Of a stretch of 64,000 nucleotides of DNA, positions 37,826-46,723 are shown one piece after another; position 1 is the first letter of the stretch, and each line of letters opens with the position of its first letter. Under the pieces are notes generated by a model. The model was not told where the DNA came from. It did no database searches and worked only from the letters and a program-made list of their open reading frames with translations. This stretch comes from Massilia sp. YIM B02443 (GTDB taxonomy: Bacteria > Pseudomonadota > Gammaproteobacteria > Burkholderiales > Burkholderiaceae_D), in the NCBI RefSeq assembly GCF_030411955.1, contig NZ_JASNRA010000008.1:96253-160252 (forward strand), written 5' to 3'. The position numbers and the translations under genes are program-made.

Positions 37826-38767
37826 CTAGGTCAGGCAATAGTCGACCGCCTCCAGCGGCGCCGGTATCTGGTCGGCGCGCAGCGCGCTGAGCAGGTCGAT
37901 CTCGATGGCGCGGCACATCGCGTCCAGCGGCAGGTCGTTCGGTTCCAGGCCGAACGGTTCTTCCAGCTCGTCGCCCAGCGCATCGAGCCCGAAGAAGGTG
38001 TAAGCCACGATCGCCACCACGAACGGCGTCATGAAGCCGATCGAGTCGACCAGGCCGAACGGCAGCAGGAAGCAATAGATGTAGGCGGTGCGGTGCAGCA
38101 GCAGCGTGTACGAATACGGAATCGGGGTATTCTTGATGCGCTCGCACGAGGCGGCGGCCGCGGTCAGCGCCGACAGCGTGGTGTCGATGTTCGCCGCCAG
38201 GCAGGCTTCGATGCGCCGTTCGCGCAGGCAGCGCTGCAGGTCGGCGCCCATTTCGAGCATCAGGAAGTCGGGCTTGTTGGCGGCATCCTGCAGCGCCGCG
38301 TATTCTGCCGGCAGCAGGTGGGTGGCCACGGCGGCGCCGGTCTCCTGGCTGCGCAGGCGGTCGCGCAGCACCTGCACGAAGGCGATGGCGCGCCGGATCA
38401 TGCGCACCCGCGTGTCCTGCAAGCCGTTGCTGGCCAGGGCAGGGGCGGGATCCTCGATCAAGCCGGTACACTGGCGCCCGAAGTTACGGCAGCGCAGCAC
38501 CAGCTCGCCCCACAGCTTGCGGCCTTCCCAGAAACGGTCGTAGGCCGAGTTGTTGCGAAAGCCGAGGAAGATCGAGATCGGCAGGCCGATCAGGGTAAAG
38601 GGAATCGTGGTGAGCGTGATCTTGAGGTCCCACAGGTCGCCGTGCGACCAGGTGACCAGGGTCGCGACCGCGATATTGACCAGCAGGGTAGGCAGGATGC
38701 GCGGCAAGACCGAGCCGCGCAACAGGAGGAACAACTTGAGCCCGGAGGGGCGCTCTCGGATAATCAC
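37826..38767 (-). CDS. Bestrophin family ion channel
   Basis: The 313-residue protein matches bacterial bestrophins (former UPF0187): an N-terminal VRERP-like segment, helices around PRILPTLLVNIAVATLVTW, the conserved GFRNNSAYDRFWEGRKLWGELV, and a later FGLDALGDELEEPFGLEPNDLPLDAM. These form pentameric anion or cation channels in the inner membrane. The start codon is GTG at 38767 with no clear ribosome binding site, so the exact start is uncertain. Confidence 0.93.
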   Translation of the reverse strand: MIIRERPSGLKLFLLLRGSVLPRILPTLLVNIAVATLVTWSHGDLWDLKITLTTIPFTLIGLPISIFLGFRNNSAYDRFWEGRKLWGELVLRCRNFGRQCTGLIEDPAPALASNGLQDTRVRMIRRAIAFVQVLRDRLRSQETGAAVATHLLPAEYAALQDAANKPDFLMLEMGADLQRCLRERRIEACLAANIDTTLSALTAAAASCERIKNTPIPYSYTLLLHRTAYIYCFLLPFGLVDSIGFMTPFVVAIVAYTFFGLDALGDELEEPFGLEPNDLPLDAMCRAIEIDLLSALRADQIPAPLEAVDYCLT

Positions 38768-38936
38768 GCTGGAACATGGCGCTGGACGCGCCTTTGCAAG
38801 AATAATCGACGACAGCCCGGTTGACCGACCCGCGGATGCCTAATATGCTCGCAGTAAATCACTAATATATTAACTAGTCAAGCTGTCGTTACTGACGGCC
38901 AACGTTCACCGATCCGCCACTTATCACGGAGTAGTC

Positions 38937-39446
38937 TTGGCCCGCCGCATCACCCACCACAATCTGCCCCAGGTGTTCCTGAAGGCGCGCGACGCGCTGA
39001 TGTCGCATTTTCGTCCGATCCTCAATCATTTCGGCGTGACCGAACAGCAGTGGCGCATCCTGCGCGTGCTCGACGAGCACGGCCAGCTCGAGCCGCGCGT
39101 GATGTGCGACCTGTGCCAGATCCTCAGCCCCAGCATGACCGGCGTGCTGTCGCGCATGGAAGACCTGGGCCTGATCCGGCGCGAGCGGGTGCAGGCCGAC
39201 CAGCGCCGCGTGCTGGTGCGCCTGGCCGCCAAGGGCGACCGCCTGATCGACGAGATCGCGCCGCTGATCGAGCGCCAGTACCTGCTGATCGAACAGGCCT
39301 ACGGCAAGCAGCTGGTGGACGATTTGTCGGCGGCGATGGACGGCTTCATCCGGGCCCAGGCGACGCCGGTGGAAAGGGTCGCCTTGCCGGCGAGCGCCCT
39401 GATGGTCACCAGCAGGCGGCCGCAACCTTCGACGGAGGAAAGCTAG
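38937..39446 (+). CDS. MarR family regulator, HpaR-like
   Basis: The 169-residue winged-helix protein resembles HpaR, the repressor of homoprotocatechuate degradation (HNLPQVFLKARDALMSHFRPIL; VTEQQWRILRVLDEHGQLEPRVMCDLCQILSPSMTGVLSRMEDLGLI). The usual hpa genes are not in this window, so its targets lie elsewhere or its role differs. The start is TTG 38937, with ACGGAG at good spacing. It is divergent from the bestrophin gene; an AT-rich palindrome TAATATATTA at 38863-38872 in the gap may be its operator. Confidence 0.85.
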   Translation: MARRITHHNLPQVFLKARDALMSHFRPILNHFGVTEQQWRILRVLDEHGQLEPRVMCDLCQILSPSMTGVLSRMEDLGLIRRERVQADQRRVLVRLAAKGDRLIDEIAPLIERQYLLIEQAYGKQLVDDLSAAMDGFIRAQATPVERVALPASALMVTSRRPQPSTEES

Positions 39447-39458
39447 GACACTTGCACG

Positions 39459-39488
39459 AACTTCATTCACGCGATAAACTTCATTCAC
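39459..39488 (+). repeat. Direct 12-nt repeats before the 39507 operon
   Basis: AACTTCATTCAC occurs at 39459-39470 and again at 39477-39488, with six bases between copies (18-bp period). Just downstream, AATGAAGGAGTGAA at 39494-39507 partly mirrors the unit and contains the ribosome binding site. The arrangement could bind a regulator or allow the leader to fold over the ribosome binding site. Confidence 0.6.
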
Positions 39489-39506
39489 TAAAAAATGAAG
39501 GAGTGA

Positions 39507-40403
39507 ATGTTGTCGATACTGATTCGATCGTTGCGTGAGCTGGCTCTCGAGTTCGACGACGGACGTTATCCGTCCGATGTCTATTTTCATCTGCTTGGCA
39601 TGGTGCGCGACGCCAGCACGGCCGAAGCCATGGGCGGCGCGCTCGCGCAGATGCTGGCCTGGAAGGACGGCAAGGTACGGCGCGACCAGTCCGGTCCGCA
39701 CGTGACGACGGGCGGCGCCACGCGCTATCTGGTCGGCATGCCCAAGCCGAATACCCACAGCGCGCGGCATGCGGCCATTCTGTCTTCCGACGCGTTCTTC
39801 GCCTGGGCCGCGGGCGTGCGAAAGATCGAGCATTTCGAGCCAGCCCTGATCGGCCAGATGCAGCAGTTTGGATTGTGGAACAGCGTCGTCATTCCCGTCA
39901 TGGTCCTGCATGCCTTGAATCCGCGCATCTTCCCGATCGTGGACCGCTGGGTGCTGCTGGCGCATCGCCTGCTGTGTCCAAGCGCACAAGAGGGCGCTGG
40001 CATGGCCATGTCGGTCGACAGCTACATCGCCTACCAGCCGTTCTGGCTGGATCTGCTTGCCGAAGCGCAGCTGGCGCCGATGTCGGCCCAGCTCGGGCAG
40101 CTCAAGGAACTCGACGCCGGACTCTGGGTACTGGGCAAGCGCGCGGCCGCGCTCTGCGCCGGCGCCCTGGTGCAGGAGGCGGACGGCGACGACACCGCGG
40201 ACGACAGCACAGCGCATGCGCCAGTGGTCGGCTCGGACTCGGAACAGTTCAAGCGGCGCGCCGTGGCCCTGCGCAACGAGGGGCGAACCCAGGCGCAAGC
40301 GATCCGCGAAGCGGCCGCAGAATTCGGCATCGACCTGAAACCGTCATATCTGCGCTATCCCGGCAGCCATTTCGACCGCTGGCGCAAGCAAGGCATGGTC
40401 TAG
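39507..40403 (+). CDS. Unknown protein, first gene of a three-gene operon
   Basis: The 298-residue soluble protein is not assigned. Its central VMVLHALNPRIFPIVDRWVLL recalls a segment of helix-hairpin-helix glycosylase-like proteins (NPxxFPIxDxRV), and an earlier QMLAWKDGKV fits the same loose resemblance; this is weak. The C-terminal EQFKRRAVALRNEGRTQAQAIREAAAEFGIDL looks like a helix-turn-helix. A strong AAGGAG precedes the ATG. Two direct repeats lie upstream, and two further unknown genes follow. Confidence 0.7.
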   Translation: MLSILIRSLRELALEFDDGRYPSDVYFHLLGMVRDASTAEAMGGALAQMLAWKDGKVRRDQSGPHVTTGGATRYLVGMPKPNTHSARHAAILSSDAFFAWAAGVRKIEHFEPALIGQMQQFGLWNSVVIPVMVLHALNPRIFPIVDRWVLLAHRLLCPSAQEGAGMAMSVDSYIAYQPFWLDLLAEAQLAPMSAQLGQLKELDAGLWVLGKRAAALCAGALVQEADGDDTADDSTAHAPVVGSDSEQFKRRAVALRNEGRTQAQAIREAAAEFGIDLKPSYLRYPGSHFDRWRKQGMV

Positions 40404-40449
40404 CCATTCGTCTCCACACCGGTCATCGTCGACGGAAGTCGGACTTCTC

Positions 40450-40824
40450 ATGAGAAAACCCACCTATGCAGCGCTCGCGCAGGTGCGCGCCTGGGGTTGG
40501 AGCGTGTCTTACGCTTCCGGCTCCCCCGCACCGCAGGGCAATCCGCGCCACTACAAATACCTGTGGCAAGTCTTCAGCGCGGAGTCGCCGTGGCAGGAAG
40601 CGGCGTTTTTCGAACACGCGCCGGTACTGTGCAACGCCGACTTCCGGCGCGAAGTGCAACGGCTGGCCGACCTGGGCCTGACGTGCCTGGTCTACGGCTT
40701 CCGGCGTCCGCGCAACGACCCGGCCAATCCGTGGGACCTGACACACGCGCGATGGCAGGGCTGGACATTCGCACCGGCGTGGGACGACGATACCGACCCG
40801 CCCGACACGGAAGGACACAAATGA
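40450..40824 (+). CDS. Unknown protein, second gene of the operon
   Basis: The 124-residue protein is rich in tryptophan and aromatic residues (QVRAWGWSVSYASGS; PWDLTHARWQGWTFAPAWDDD). No family is recognised and no signal peptide or membrane segment is present. It starts 46 bp after the first gene and overlaps the third by four bases (ATGA), so the three are one transcription unit. Confidence 0.65.
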   Translation: MRKPTYAALAQVRAWGWSVSYASGSPAPQGNPRHYKYLWQVFSAESPWQEAAFFEHAPVLCNADFRREVQRLADLGLTCLVYGFRRPRNDPANPWDLTHARWQGWTFAPAWDDDTDPPDTEGHK

Positions 40825-41492
40825 ACGCATTCACCACACCATCCAGTCTGCTGCGCGACATTCGCGACCTCGACAATCTGCTGCTCGACCTGGTGACCGG
40901 TTCGCCGCCCTCGGCCTGGCACTGGCCTTCGTTGTACATGCTGTACGTCGACATCGATCGCATGGCCTGGCAGATCGCGGCGCTGCACCGCAGTTTCGCG
41001 CAGCCGCTGCAGGAGCAGGAGCGGTGCACGCTGGCCGACCAGGTCGAAGGCTTCAACGCCCAGTTCGCGGCGCTCGATGCGCGTGCCCGCGCGATCGTCC
41101 ATGGACTATGGCACGTGTCGCGGTCGATCGACAGGACTGCCGGCAACGAAGCGGCCCTGCTGCGTCTGAAAGCGCACGTCCACCCCAAAAGCGCCTGGTA
41201 TCAGGCGCTCACGAGCGGCGGGCGCGGCTCGGGAGTGAGCGCCGACGGCAAGGTTCTCGAACGCACCGTCCTGCTGGCCGATCCGGACACGCGCGTCCGG
41301 ATCGACGACCTCGAAGGCCGGCAACTGGTGCAGCGCCAGCGTTTCGACCTGTCGAGCGCTGCGGCGATGGCGGCATTGAGCGCCGCAGTGCGCGATGCCG
41401 AGACCGCGCATGCGCAGCTCAACCGCGCGCTGTCATCCTGCTTTGCGACGCATTGCACGATCGCGGACCTGCTGCATCCGTGCTCCCGCTGA
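40821..41492 (+). CDS. Unknown helical protein, third gene of the operon
   Basis: The 223-residue protein looks largely helical (LLRDIRDLDNLLLDLVTG; DRMAWQIAALHRSFAQPLQEQE) with no known motif. ATG 40821 overlaps the previous stop by four bases and has AAGGA upstream; the longer open frame that starts earlier overlaps the second gene and is not used. The tight coupling of the three genes implies a shared function, possibly a complex. Function unknown. Confidence 0.65.
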   Translation: MNAFTTPSSLLRDIRDLDNLLLDLVTGSPPSAWHWPSLYMLYVDIDRMAWQIAALHRSFAQPLQEQERCTLADQVEGFNAQFAALDARARAIVHGLWHVSRSIDRTAGNEAALLRLKAHVHPKSAWYQALTSGGRGSGVSADGKVLERTVLLADPDTRVRIDDLEGRQLVQRQRFDLSSAAAMAALSAAVRDAETAHAQLNRALSSCFATHCTIADLLHPCSR

Positions 41493-41630
41493 CGCGCCGG
41501 CGTCACCGGTACACCGGGTTTTTCCAGGCTCGGGTATGGTGACTGGAGGTGTCGGGTTCGGCGCTCAACACGCCGTCAAGACGCGGCTTTTTCGTTCAAA
41601 AGACGCCATGTCGCGCACGATAGTGCAATT

Positions 41631-41660
41631 TCAACAATATTTCTGGTGCAAAGATATAAT
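41631..41660 (+). promoter_or_regulatory. Promoter of the trehalose operon
   Basis: A perfect -10 TATAAT lies at 41655-41660 and a -35-like TCAACA (4 of 6) at 41631-41636, with 18-bp spacing, about 37 bp before the otsA start. Confidence 0.6.
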
Positions 41661-41697
41661 GAACTGATCGACCCAACCGTCGCTTCAAAGGATTTAC

Positions 41698-43953
41698 ATG
41701 CAGTTGAAATCGGCAAAACTATCAATGCGCTTCCTGCTGCCGCTGGCTTGCGTACTGATCCTGTTCGGCGCCATTGCGATTCCTTATCTGGAAAGCGCCA
41801 TCGAACGCTGGTTCGTGCGCGACCTCGACATGCGCGCGCAACTGGTCTCCACCACCCTCGAGCAGCCGCTGCTGAACTACCTCGACGAGGGCTCGCCCGA
41901 ACGCATCACCGACATGTTCAACCGCGCGATCCAGGACGAGCGCCTGTTCGCGCTGGCCTTCTGCACGCCCGACGGCAAGCTGGCGTACCAGACCACGACC
42001 TATCCTGCGGCGCTCGGCTGCCGCCAAGGTATCAACGAAGAGGCCGGCAACCCCGTGGTGCGCCTGCCGCAAGGCCCGGTCCACGTCTCGGTCAAGGCGG
42101 TCAATCGGGACAGCGCCGTCGCCGGTCGCCTGATCCTGGTGCACGACATGAGCTTCATCGAGCGCCGCAGCGCCAATACCAAGAAATACGTCATCGGCGT
42201 GTTCGCCCTGCTGGCGTGCGCGGTGGCGGCGATCACGGTGCTGGTCGCGCACTTCAGCTGGCGCGGCTGGATCGACAGCGTGCGCGAGATGCTGCGCGGC
42301 GAACTGCTGTTCCGCTCGGGCCGGCGTGCGCCGCCTCCCGAGATGGCGCCGCTGGCCAGCGACCTGCGCAGCCTGCTGTACGAATACCACCGCGAGCAGC
42401 AGGAAAACGGCGCGGTCGACGGCCGCACCTGGAATCCCGACACCCTCAAGTCGCTGCTGCAGCGCGACCTGGCCGGCGACCAGATCCTGGTGGTGTCGAA
42501 CCGCGAACCGTACATCCACGTCGCCACCCCCGAGGGCGTCAAGGTGCAGCGCCCGGCCAGCGGCCTGGTGACCGCGGTGGAAGCCGTGATGCGGGCCTGC
42601 TCCGGCACCTGGATCGCGCACGGCGCCGGCTCGGCCGACCGCGCCACCGTGGACCAGGAAGACCACGTGCCGGTGCCGCCCGAGAATCCAAGTTATACGC
42701 TGCGCCGCGTCTGGCTGTCGAAAGAAGAAGAGCAGGGCTACTACTACGGCTTCGCCAACGAAGGCTTGTGGCCGCTGTGCCACATCGCCCACGTGCGTCC
42801 GGTGTTCCGCTCGTCCGACTGGGCCGAATACGTGAAGGTCAACCAGCGCTTCGCCGACGCCGTGATCCGCGAGGCGCATTCGGACAATCCGGTGGTGCTG
42901 ATCCAGGATTACCACTTCGCGCTGCTGCCGCGCATGATCCGCGCGGTGCTGCCGAAGGCCACCATCATCACCTTCTGGCATATCCCCTGGCCGAACCCGG
43001 AATCGTTCGGCATCTGCCCGTGGCGCGAAGAAATCCTGGACGGCATGCTGGGCAGCACGATCCTCGGCTTCCACACGCCGTTCCACCGCAAGAACTTCCT
43101 CGACACCGTCGACCGCTACCTGGAAACCCGGATCGAAACCGAAGCCTCGACCGTCAGCTATGGCGGGCAGCTGACCCAGGTCGAGCACTACCCGATCTCG
43201 ATCGCATGGCCGCAAGCGGTGGAGGGCGAACCGGACGCCGCCGCCAGCCGTACCCAGATCCGCCAGGCGCTGGGCCTGCCGGAAGACCACCTGCTGGGCA
43301 TCGGCGTCGACCGCTTCGACTACACCAAGGGCATCGTCGAGCGCTTCCAGGCGGTCGAGCGCATGCTCGAGCTGCACCCGGAAATGGTCGGCAAGTTCAC
43401 CTTCGTCCAGATCGCGGCGCCGACCCGCTCCGCGCTCGACGAATACCAGAACTTCGAGGCGCGCGTGCGCGCCCTGGTGCAGCGCATCAACCAGCGCTTC
43501 TCCAGCGGCAGCTACGTGCCGATCATCCTCAAGGCCGAGCACCATGGCCAGGACCAGCTGCGCAGCTACTTCCGCGCCGCCGAGGTGTGCAGCGTGACCA
43601 GCCTGCATGACGGCATGAACCTGGTGGCCAAGGAATTCATCGCCGCGCGCGACGACGAGCAGGGCGTGCTGATCCTGAGCCAGTTCACCGGCGCCGCGCG
43701 CGAGCTGCACGAAGCGCTGATCGTCAATCCGTACCACATCGAGCAGGGCGCCGAGGAGCTGTACCACGCGCTGACCATGCCGGACGTCGAACAGCGCGAA
43801 CGGATGCGCAGCATGCGCAGCCGTGTGCGCGACTTCAACGTGTATCGCTGGGCCGGGCGCATGCTGCAGGACGCGGCGCGCCTGCGCCAGCGCGAGCGCG
43901 TGATGTCCAAGATCGGCAAGCTGAGCAAGGACGGACTGGGGAGGCCGACGTGA
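41698..43953 (+). CDS. otsA: Membrane-anchored trehalose-6-phosphate synthase with N-terminal sensor-like region
   Basis: The 751-residue protein carries a GT20 trehalose-6-phosphate synthase from about residue 262 to 740 ([56 protein letters not shown]), which makes trehalose-6-phosphate from UDP-glucose and glucose-6-phosphate. Normal OtsA is about 470 residues. The extra 260 contain two membrane helices (about 10-30 and 163-185) enclosing a periplasmic domain of about 130 residues, then a HAMP-like linker, as in chemoreceptors and kinases. otsB overlaps by four bases. The enzyme may be tuned by an external signal. Confidence 0.92.
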   Translation: MQLKSAKLSMRFLLPLACVLILFGAIAIPYLESAIERWFVRDLDMRAQLVSTTLEQPLLNYLDEGSPERITDMFNRAIQDERLFALAFCTPDGKLAYQTTTYPAALGCRQGINEEAGNPVVRLPQGPVHVSVKAVNRDSAVAGRLILVHDMSFIERRSANTKKYVIGVFALLACAVAAITVLVAHFSWRGWIDSVREMLRGELLFRSGRRAPPPEMAPLASDLRSLLYEYHREQQENGAVDGRTWNPDTLKSLLQRDLAGDQILVVSNREPYIHVATPEGVKVQRPASGLVTAVEAVMRACSGTWIAHGAGSADRATVDQEDHVPVPPENPSYTLRRVWLSKEEEQGYYYGFANEGLWPLCHIAHVRPVFRSSDWAEYVKVNQRFADAVIREAHSDNPVVLIQDYHFALLPRMIRAVLPKATIITFWHIPWPNPESFGICPWREEILDGMLGSTILGFHTPFHRKNFLDTVDRYLETRIETEASTVSYGGQLTQVEHYPISIAWPQAVEGEPDAAASRTQIRQALGLPEDHLLGIGVDRFDYTKGIVERFQAVERMLELHPEMVGKFTFVQIAAPTRSALDEYQNFEARVRALVQRINQRFSSGSYVPIILKAEHHGQDQLRSYFRAAEVCSVTSLHDGMNLVAKEFIAARDDEQGVLILSQFTGAARELHEALIVNPYHIEQGAEELYHALTMPDVEQRERMRSMRSRVRDFNVYRWAGRMLQDAARLRQRERVMSKIGKLSKDGLGRPT

Positions 43954-44717
43954 CGCCGCAAGACTGCACCATCGCCGAACTGGCGGCCCTGCTGGGCGCG
44001 CCGGACAGCGCGCTGTTCCTCGATTTCGACGGCACCCTGGTCGACATCGCGCCGCATCCCGACCAGGTGATCGTCGAGCCGGACATGCCGGCGGCGCTGA
44101 CGGCACTGCAGGCGCGCCTGGGCGGCCGGCTGGCGGTGGTGTCCGGCCGCCCGATCGCCGAGCTCGACCGGATGCTGGCGCCGCTGGTGCTGCCGGCGGC
44201 CGGCGTGCACGGCATGGAGCGGCGCGCGCCCGGGGCCGGTGCTGACGCGATTATGCGCCTGCCGGCGCCGGACTTCACCCGCGTGCGCGCCGCGGCGCAG
44301 GCGCTGGCCGAACTGCATCCCGGCCTGTGGGTCGAGAAAAAATATGGCGCGCTGGCATTGCACTATCGTCAGGCGCCCCAACTGGAAGAAGTGTGCCGCG
44401 CCAGCATCGCCGCGGCCGTCGAGGGCAGCCCGGAGCTCTTGGTGATGCCAGGCAAGATGATCGTCGAGGTCAAGGCGGCCGGCATCGGCAAGGGCACGGC
44501 GATCCGCGACATCATGGCGCAGGCGCCGTTCGCCGGCCACCATCCCGTGTTCGCCGGCGACGACACCACTGACGAGGCCGGCTTCGAATACCTGCAAAGC
44601 ATTGGCGGCAGCGGCGTCAAGATCGGGCCCGGCCCGAGCGCGGCGCGCTACCGTATCGCGTCGGCGTCCGATCTGCGCGCGGCGCTGGCGCAGGCGGCCG
44701 CCATGCCAACTACCTGA
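43950..44717 (+). CDS. otsB: Trehalose-6-phosphate phosphatase
   Basis: OtsB removes phosphate from trehalose-6-phosphate. The 255-residue HAD enzyme has motif [13 protein letters not shown] (D25, D27), [12 protein letters not shown], the lysine/motif IV region [13 protein letters not shown], and normal length. It starts at GTG 43950, overlapping the otsA stop (GTGA), with GGGGAGG upstream, so translation is coupled. The GH15 gene follows after 11 bp. Confidence 0.96.
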   Translation: MTPQDCTIAELAALLGAPDSALFLDFDGTLVDIAPHPDQVIVEPDMPAALTALQARLGGRLAVVSGRPIAELDRMLAPLVLPAAGVHGMERRAPGAGADAIMRLPAPDFTRVRAAAQALAELHPGLWVEKKYGALALHYRQAPQLEEVCRASIAAAVEGSPELLVMPGKMIVEVKAAGIGKGTAIRDIMAQAPFAGHHPVFAGDDTTDEAGFEYLQSIGGSGVKIGPGPSAARYRIASASDLRAALAQAAAMPTT

Positions 44718-44728
44718 AAGGATTCAGC

Positions 44729-46555
44729 ATGAACGATGTTTCCCGCAAGCCTGAGGCAACCGACAAGGACGTGACCCCGAATTCGCTCGATTGCGGCGTG
44801 GTCGGCAATTGCGCCTTTAGCGCCATGATCGACAAGATGGGCCGCATGGTATGGTGCTGCCTGCCGCGCTTCGACGGCGACCCGGTGTTCAACGCCTTGC
44901 TCGACCCGAGCGAGAACGGCAGCTTGTGGAGCATCGAGATCGAGGACTTCGCGCGCAGCGAGCAGTTTTACGAACCGAACACGGCGGTGCTGCGCACGCG
45001 CCTGTACGACGCGGCCGGCAACGGCATCGAGCTCACCGATTTCGCGCCGCGCTTCCTGAGCCGCGACCGCATGTTCCGTCCGCTGATGCTGGTGCGCCGC
45101 GTGCGTCCGATCGGCAGCGGCGTGCGTGTGCGCGTGAAACTGCGGCCTCGCTTCGAGTACGGCGCCAGGCTGCCGACCATCACCCAGGGCAGCCACCACA
45201 TCCGCTACGTGGGGCCGGCGCAGACGCTGCGCCTGAACACCGACGCTTCGCTCAGCCACGTGCTGTCCGAATCGTTCTTCCTGCTCGACCGCCCGCTCGA
45301 CTTCCTGCTGGGGCCGGACGAGACGCTGAACGGCGGCATCGAGGAAACCGCGCACCGCTTCGAGAAGGACACCATCGGCTACTGGCGCACCTGGTCGCGC
45401 CGGCTGGCGCTGCCGCTCGAATGGCAGGACGTGGTGATCCGCGCCGCGATCACGCTCAAAATGTCGCTGTACGAAGACACCGGCGCCATCATCGCCGCCA
45501 TGACCACCAGCGTGCCGGAAGCGCCGGGCAGCCAGCGCAACTGGGACTACCGCTTCTGCTGGCTGCGCGACGCCTTCTTCGTGATCCGCGCGCTCAACAG
45601 CCTGTCCGAAGTCGGCACCATGGAAGACTACCTGCGCTGGCTGAGCAACGTGGTGGCGCGCGCCAAGGGCGGCCACATCCAGCCGCTGTACGGCATCGGG
45701 CTGGAAGAGCAGTTGCCGGAATCGATCGTCGAACACCTGCCGGGCTATCGCAACAACGGCCCGGTGCGGATCGGTAACCAGGCCCAGGAACACTTCCAGC
45801 ACGACGTGTACGGCAACATCGTGCTGGGCGCGGCCCAGGCTTTCTTCGACCACCGCCTGTTCCGGCGCGCCGGCCTGGCCGAATTCGCGCAGCTGGAAGC
45901 GGTGGGCGAGCAAGCCTGGCGCGTGCACGCCGAGCCGGACGCCGGCATGTGGGAACTGCGCACCCGCGCCCGCGTGCACACCTCGTCGGTGCTGATGAAC
46001 TGGGCCGCCTGCGACCGCCTGGCCAAGATCGCCGACGAACTGGGGCTGGAAGACCGCGCCGGGTTCTGGGCCGGGCGCGCCGAGATCATCCGCGAGCGCC
46101 TGCTGAAGGAAGCCTGGAGCGAAGAGCGCCAGGCCTTTGCCGAGAGCCTGGGCGGACGCGACCTCGACGCCAGCGTGCTGCTGATGGCCGAGATCAATTT
46201 CATCGACCCGAAGGATGCGCGTTTCGTGGCCACCGTCGATGCGCTGGAAAAGACCTTGTGCGACGGTCCCTACATGCGCCGCTACGAGGCGCCGGACGAC
46301 TTCGGCAAGCCGGAGACCGCCTTCAATATCTGCACCTTCTGGCGCATCGACGCGCTGGCGCGCATCGGGCGCGTGAAGGAAGCGCGCGAGGTGTTCGAGG
46401 CGATGCTGGCGGCGCGCAATCATCTGGGCTTGCTGTCGGAAGATACGCACCCGGTTACCGGCGAGATGTGGGGTAATTTCCCGCAGACATACTCGATGGT
46501 TGGCTTGATCAATTGCGCGATGCGGCTGTCCAAGTCCTGGAACAGCGTGGTTTGA
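44729..46555 (+). CDS. Glycoside hydrolase family 15 (glucoamylase/trehalase-like)
   Basis: The 608-residue protein has the N-terminal beta domain (SLDCGVVGNCAFSAMID; MVWCCLPRFDGDPVFNALLD) and the (alpha/alpha)6 barrel of GH15 (SQRNWDYRFCWLRDAFFVIRALNSL; QPLYGIGLEEQLPE; HPVTGEMWGNFPQTYSMVGLIN). GH15 members include glucoamylases, glucodextranases and mycobacterial trehalases. Its place directly behind otsA-otsB favours a role in trehalose or glucan turnover, but specificity cannot be read from sequence. No signal peptide, so it acts in the cytosol. Confidence 0.93.
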   Translation: MNDVSRKPEATDKDVTPNSLDCGVVGNCAFSAMIDKMGRMVWCCLPRFDGDPVFNALLDPSENGSLWSIEIEDFARSEQFYEPNTAVLRTRLYDAAGNGIELTDFAPRFLSRDRMFRPLMLVRRVRPIGSGVRVRVKLRPRFEYGARLPTITQGSHHIRYVGPAQTLRLNTDASLSHVLSESFFLLDRPLDFLLGPDETLNGGIEETAHRFEKDTIGYWRTWSRRLALPLEWQDVVIRAAITLKMSLYEDTGAIIAAMTTSVPEAPGSQRNWDYRFCWLRDAFFVIRALNSLSEVGTMEDYLRWLSNVVARAKGGHIQPLYGIGLEEQLPESIVEHLPGYRNNGPVRIGNQAQEHFQHDVYGNIVLGAAQAFFDHRLFRRAGLAEFAQLEAVGEQAWRVHAEPDAGMWELRTRARVHTSSVLMNWAACDRLAKIADELGLEDRAGFWAGRAEIIRERLLKEAWSEERQAFAESLGGRDLDASVLLMAEINFIDPKDARFVATVDALEKTLCDGPYMRRYEAPDDFGKPETAFNICTFWRIDALARIGRVKEAREVFEAMLAARNHLGLLSEDTHPVTGEMWGNFPQTYSMVGLINCAMRLSKSWNSVV

Positions 46556-46583
46556 CCGTCACGTAAGTATGTCAGGTTCGAAG

Positions 46584-46614
46584 AAAACGCCGGTCCGTGT
46601 GGGCCGGCGTTTTT
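46584..46614 (+). terminator. Rho-independent terminator of the trehalose operon
   Basis: AAAACGCCGGTCC (46584-46596) pairs with GGGCCGGCGTTTT (46601-46613) through a GTGT loop, with one G-U pair, ending in TTTTT. It lies 28 bp after the GH15 stop. Confidence 0.92.
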
Positions 46615-46723
46615 GCTTTGGTGGCGGTGTCTTTTAAGATCGGCAATAGTTTCTGGAATAAAATATCTGTGCAAAGCCGATGCCTTGCGGCGTCTTCCAT
46701 CCCTGCCTTCGATCCGGACACCC

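Noticed and set aside
38863..38872. TAATATATTA as a defined HpaR operator feature
   Set aside because: The palindrome is only 10 nt in AT-rich sequence; it is mentioned with the gene but too weak to list separately.
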